Shown: positions 60,758 to 64,000 of the stretch, piece after piece
Position numbering within the stretch: the first letter of the stretch is position 1
Layout of the letters: each line of letters starts with the position of its first letter
Assembly (NCBI RefSeq): GCF_019511525.1
Contig: NZ_JAEUAT010000016.1
Span: 96,660 to 160,659, forward strand
DNA: 64,000 nucleotides
Direction: 5' to 3'
Source: Rhizobium cauense
Lineage (GTDB): Bacteria; Pseudomonadota; Alphaproteobacteria; Rhizobiales; Rhizobiaceae
Translations under genes and position numbers: made by a program
Notes under the pieces: generated by a model
Databases searched by the model: none
Told to the model about the DNA's origin: nothing
The model's input: only the letters and a program-made list of their open reading frames with translations

Positions 60758-63493
60758 ATGGCTGTTATCAAGTTCGGCACCTTTGAGCTCGATATTCTCA
60801 ACAAGAAGCTGACCGAAACAGGTCGACCATACCAACTCGGCAAGAAGGCGTTGGAGTTACTGATAGCATTAGTAAGTAAAGCTGGAGAAATTGTTTCAAA
60901 GGACGAGTTGCTCCGTGCTGGGTGGCCCACAACTACTGTCGACGAAGGCGCGCTACGTGTTCATCTCGTAACGCTCAGGAAGGCGCTAGGGGAACACAGT
61001 GATCAGCGCTACATCGAAAACATCCCTGGGCGTGGATATATGTTCGTCGCGCCTACGGAGCTATCGCTCTCAGCTTCGATTACGCCGATGAGCAACGCTG
61101 CTCTCGACACGAACCTCCCGCGGTTCGCGAGCCGACTCATTGGACGCGAGGACTTCATCCAGACGACTTTGGCCGCGTTAGCGTCTACCAGGCTTCTGAC
61201 GATCGTGGGTGCTGGCGGGATCGGGAAAACCGCCGTCGCCCTTGAGACCGCGATGAGGATTCAGTCATCGAAGAGGGTGATCTTCCTCGATCTAGCGGTC
61301 TTGAACGACGGTAATCTCTTGATGCCTACTTTGGCATCATCCCTTGGCCTGGTTTTGTACACCAGTGATTACCGACAGGCTGTTCTCAATTCTCTTGAAG
61401 GAAACGACATCCTCCTTCTGTTCGACAACTGCGAGCATCTGATCGATGCTGTCGCGCTGGAGGTAGATCAGATACTCAGGGCAACCGCGAGCGTATCGAT
61501 CCTAACTACCAGTCGCGAACCCCTTTTGGTCGCTGGCGAGAAGGTGAGGCAGTTGCCGTCCCTCCCCGTCCCCGATCTGGAGATCTCGTGCCAGGATCTT
61601 CTTTCCATTCCATCCGTTGAACTGTTCGTGGAAGCGGTGAAGCTGGCTTCGGACATCGAAGACTTCGCCGACGAGGAAAGCCTTCGGGCGGCAGCGGCGA
61701 TCGTTCGAAGCTTGGACGGCATCCCTCTGGCGATAGAGCTGGCTGCGTCGCGTGTCAGCAGCCTCGGCCTGAAAAGCGTTCTCGGCTCTTTGGACGACCC
61801 GTTGTCCATCCTACGCAGAGGACGACGAACCGCACCTCCCAGACAGCAAACATTGAGGGCAACCCTCGACTGGAGTTACAACAGTCTAAGCGATGACGAG
61901 AAGGAACTTTTCGCGATGATCGCGGTGTTTCCCGGAACCTTTTCGGATCAAGGCGCAGAAACCATCGCGGACGTATGGCTTTCTGGCGAGCGTTTCGACC
62001 GCGCCTTCGATGGATTGCTCCTCAAATCACTGATTGCCGTATCGAGTGCCGACGGTAGGTATCGTCTGCTGGATACCACAAAAGGGTATGCAGCCGAGAA
62101 GCTAGCCGATAGCACTTTGGACAAGAACTATCGCCTGTCGCACGCGCACTACTGCCGCGACGAACTCTTGAGAGCAGAGTACGACTGGAGGTCGCTTACG
62201 ACGGGCGACTGGATGCGCCGCTATGGATCCCTGATAAACGATCTTCGTGCGGCTGCCGAATGGGCGCGCTCGTCCGACGGCGACTTTGACCTCGCCGTCG
62301 AGCTTGTCGCCATTTCCAACGTGATCTGGGTTCAATCGGGAGCGATGAGCGAGCAGTCTATCGCAATAGAAAGAGCGCTCAAGCTTCTCCCATCAACCGG
62401 GCATGTCGGTACCGATATCGAGGTCCAGTTGCGCATCGCAAGAGGTAGCGCGCTGTACCACACCCGCGGCTTCAAAAGCGACGACGAGGCCATCGCGGAA
62501 TTCGAACGGGCTATTGCTCTTGCTGAACGTCTCGGTAACCCGGCACGAATAATGAGAGCATTCGGAGGCAAAGCATCCGTAGCGAGTTCAAACGGTCGTT
62601 ACCATGACTCTATCGCCATCGCAAAAGATCTACAGGCGAGATTTCCAGGTGCACTGAGCTTCAGCAGGCTGCTCGAGCACAATTATCTTTTTCACGGAGA
62701 TCTTTCTGCTTCCCGCCAGCAGGCAGAGATTTCGATAATGGAAGCCAGTCGCGCAGTCAGGACGACTCAAAACTACGGCACGGGTTACGACCAAGGCACG
62801 ATAGCGCGATCCGTTGTCTCCATGATCGACTTCCTCGAAGGAAAGATCGATCGGAGCCTCGAGGGCATCCGGGGCCTGCTCGCGGATTCAGAGATCCTCG
62901 GGCATTCGATTTCGACCTGCCTGATGCTCACGCTGAGTGCTGTACCGATTGCATATCTCGCAGGTGACACTACGGCTGCCAGATCGAGGCTGAACGATGT
63001 TAGGCGGATCGCGACCAAGGATATGTTGGTCCGTTGGCGGGAATGGGTTGACGGGTATGAACTGATCATCCCCCAAGAAACTCAAACCGATGAGGTTCAA
63101 TCGCAGCTACAGCGGGCTCTTCTCGAGGGGGTCGGGATGAGGCTGGAATACATGACAATACTTGCGGGGTGCAGGGCGTCTCCGGCCGCATTGGACCGAG
63201 CACTTTCTGGCAACGCTGGCTGGTGTAGACCCGAATTGCTTAGACTAAAGGCGGTTTCGTTGATCAAGCAGGATCGCGTCACGGCGCTTCAATTTCTCAA
63301 CGAGGGATTGCAGCTTGCCCGCTCGATGGGAGCGATCTTTTGGGAGCTCAGGTGCGCCCTATGCCTTTTCAGACTCGCTCCGCCGAACGATGTGCTCGCG
63401 GCCCGACGCAAGCTCGAATCTGTACTCGCGAAATTTGTCTGCAGCGACCCGATAGCGGACGTTGAAATGGCGCTTGCGCTCTTGGATCGATAG
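60758..63493 (+). CDS. Full-length winged-helix/STAND-ATPase/TPR-like regulator
   Basis: A 911-residue protein: winged helix (about 1-100, K-K-A-L-E-L-L, A-L-R-V-H-L-V-T-L-R-K-A-L, P-G-R-G-Y-M-F), ATPase (Walker A G-A-G-G-I-G-K-T-A about 150, Walker B L-L-L-F-D-N-C-E-H, T-T-S-R-E, I-P-L-A-I-E-L-A-A-S), a second winged-helix-like segment (L-D-W-S-Y-N-S-L) and from about residue 460 a long alpha-helical repeat tail with TPR character. The tail is what the three shorter paralogues lack. In STAND proteins the repeats sense the inducer and the ATPase switches the DNA-binding state. It lies between repeat copy B and an IS3-type element. GATGGC marks the start at 60758; an earlier start is possible. 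Confidence 0.9.
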   Translation: MAVIKFGTFELDILNKKLTETGRPYQLGKKALELLIALVSKAGEIVSKDELLRAGWPTTTVDEGALRVHLVTLRKALGEHSDQRYIENIPGRGYMFVAPTELSLSASITPMSNAALDTNLPRFASRLIGREDFIQTTLAALASTRLLTIVGAGGIGKTAVALETAMRIQSSKRVIFLDLAVLNDGNLLMPTLASSLGLVLYTSDYRQAVLNSLEGNDILLLFDNCEHLIDAVALEVDQILRATASVSILTTSREPLLVAGEKVRQLPSLPVPDLEISCQDLLSIPSVELFVEAVKLASDIEDFADEESLRAAAAIVRSLDGIPLAIELAASRVSSLGLKSVLGSLDDPLSILRRGRRTAPPRQQTLRATLDWSYNSLSDDEKELFAMIAVFPGTFSDQGAETIADVWLSGERFDRAFDGLLLKSLIAVSSADGRYRLLDTTKGYAAEKLADSTLDKNYRLSHAHYCRDELLRAEYDWRSLTTGDWMRRYGSLINDLRAAAEWARSSDGDFDLAVELVAISNVIWVQSGAMSEQSIAIERALKLLPSTGHVGTDIEVQLRIARGSALYHTRGFKSDDEAIAEFERAIALAERLGNPARIMRAFGGKASVASSNGRYHDSIAIAKDLQARFPGALSFSRLLEHNYLFHGDLSASRQQAEISIMEASRAVRTTQNYGTGYDQGTIARSVVSMIDFLEGKIDRSLEGIRGLLADSEILGHSISTCLMLTLSAVPIAYLAGDTTAARSRLNDVRRIATKDMLVRWREWVDGYELIIPQETQTDEVQSQLQRALLEGVGMRLEYMTILAGCRASPAALDRALSGNAGWCRPELLRLKAVSLIKQDRVTALQFLNEGLQLARSMGAIFWELRCALCLFRLAPPNDVLAARRKLESVLAKFVCSDPIADVEMALALLDR

Positions 63494-63957
63494 TGCCCGC
63501 AGTAGTCCGTAGCTCATCGTATGTCCTCTGGGAAACGCCGCGCTTCGAGGGTCTTGTGTTTGAGCCGTTGGGCCAGCATATGCGGCGGCCGTTGAACGGC
63601 CGCCGCCAATCGAGCTCAGACCGGGATCGTTCCTTGACCATCGCCTCGTGCTCTTTCAAGCCTGGATTGTCGCGCAACATCTGAATGGCATCAACGTAGA
63701 TGTCTTCGTTGTCGGCTAGAGCTTGTCCATAGCCTCCTTCACAAAACGTCCGGAGGCATTGCACGCGGATCGCCGCCCCTCTTGATGAGATCCCGTCGAC
63801 CCACGGCGGAGCGATTTCTTGGACCTTCACGGAAGCGGAGTGCGAAGCGCTGCGACATGCTGAAGGAATGGAGAGAGCTGGCTCGGGAAATTTGGACAGG
63901 ACGGATAAGTGGAATTTCTGCCTGACTTCGGCTTAGATGCCGGGAACAGGAGATACC
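63494..63957. other. Region between the regulator and the IS3-type gene
   Basis: About 460 bases. Open frames on minus (63369-63830 and others) have no recognised domain. The main structure is the long palindrome at 63582-63606; the left end of the insertion sequence probably lies between about 63850 and 63958. Confidence 0.4.
63582..63606. terminator. Long GC palindrome after the regulator gene
   Basis: GCGGCGGCCGTT and AACGGCCGCCGC pair perfectly over 12 base pairs around a single G, 88 bases past the regulator stop. A one-base loop cannot form a normal hairpin, so it is better seen as a palindrome that can form a cruciform or a hairpin with a slightly opened loop. It could end transcription or be part of an insertion site. 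Confidence 0.5.
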
Positions 63958-64000
63958 ATGACGAGACGACCGCGCCGGAACCATAGCCCGGCCTTCAAGG
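63958..64000 (+). CDS. IS3-family transposase OrfA-like protein (start only)
   Basis: The first 14 residues M-T-R-R-P-R-R-N-H-S-P-A-F-K match the start of IS3-family OrfA proteins (N-H-S-P-A-F-K-A-K-V). A GGAGAT ribosome site lies about 6 bases upstream. The gene continues beyond the window, so only the beginning of the element is visible here. Confidence 0.7.
   Translation, partial: MTRRPRRNHSPAFK

Noticed and set aside
63369..63830. 153-residue minus-strand frame overlapping the end of the large regulator
   Set aside because: It overlaps a strongly supported gene and has no clear ribosome site; the middle segment (N-P-G-L-K-E-H-E) looks protein-like, but not enough to call a remnant.
1..64000. 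CRISPR arrays, rRNA genes, a plasmid replication origin or repABC genes
   Set aside because: No regularly spaced repeats, rRNA-like stretches or rep/par proteins were found.

Overview
The window looks like an accessory region, probably a megaplasmid or other secondary replicon, of an alphaproteobacterium in the Rhizobiaceae (Rhizobium, Sinorhizobium or Agrobacterium relatives). The evidence is GC-rich coding sequence, FixJ-type response regulators with PAS histidine kinases carrying the H-E-(L/V)-N-Q-P box, a ribose-type ABC operon with a FadR-type GntR regulator, a LigD remnant, and no ribosomal or other core genes. No database search was possible. Family names come from motifs and recalled family architecture.

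Layout. 0-5.3 kb: small stress and transport genes (HdeD-like, an internally deleted ClC, CorA), a broken moaA, and two small unknown genes. 5.6-8.0 kb: a YdeP/FdhF-type molybdoenzyme behind a terminator-like leader hairpin. 8.1-12 kb: a decayed signalling block (frameshifted histidine kinase, FixJ regulator and receiver), a lipoprotein and one intact FixJ regulator. 12.3-15.6 kb: the first winged-helix/ATPase regulator, then fetB with a 5'-truncated fetA fused head-on to a 5'-truncated ridA. 15.8-22.2 kb (minus): SnoaL/LEH-like protein, F420-reductase-like protein, SDR remnant, DJ-1/PfpI, RbsB/C/A-type transporter and GntR. 22.2-26.9 kb (plus): divergent catabolic operon (Ldh2-type dehydrogenase, iron alcohol dehydrogenase, aldehyde dehydrogenase, alpha/beta hydrolase) with a palindromic operator between the two arms. 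26.9-32.1 kb: a debris zone with a LigD tail, a solitary C5 cytosine methyltransferase with an altered motif VI, an AAA+ fragment, an MBL hydrolase and a truncated NAD(P)-binding gene. 32.5-37.4 kb: a 1375-residue multi-sensor kinase, a small membrane protein and a lone receiver. 37.4-40.8 kb: a heptanucleotide repeat upstream of an aldo/keto reductase, an alpha/beta hydrolase and two unknown genes. 41-48.7 kb: two more winged-helix/ATPase regulators, a FixJ regulator, Dps and a PAS kinase. 49-57.7 kb: disulfide oxidoreductase, HWE-type kinase, stand-alone condensation-domain protein, IorAB-like molybdenum hydroxylase, AraC regulator and an SDR without its catalytic Tyr/Lys. 57.7-64 kb: two copies of a terminal-inverted-repeat element around a twice-frameshifted kinase, the full-length winged-helix/ATPase/TPR regulator, and the start of an IS3-type transposase.

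The most distinctive content is a set of four paralogous regulators (OmpR-type winged helix fused to a STAND/NB-ARC-like ATPase). Three of them stop just after the ATPase module and one carries a long helical-repeat tail. They are interspersed with FixJ regulators and PAS kinases, many of which are decaying. A three-member family of 360-430 bp elements bounded by terminal inverted repeats, and several truncated gene junctions, show that the region is being actively rearranged.
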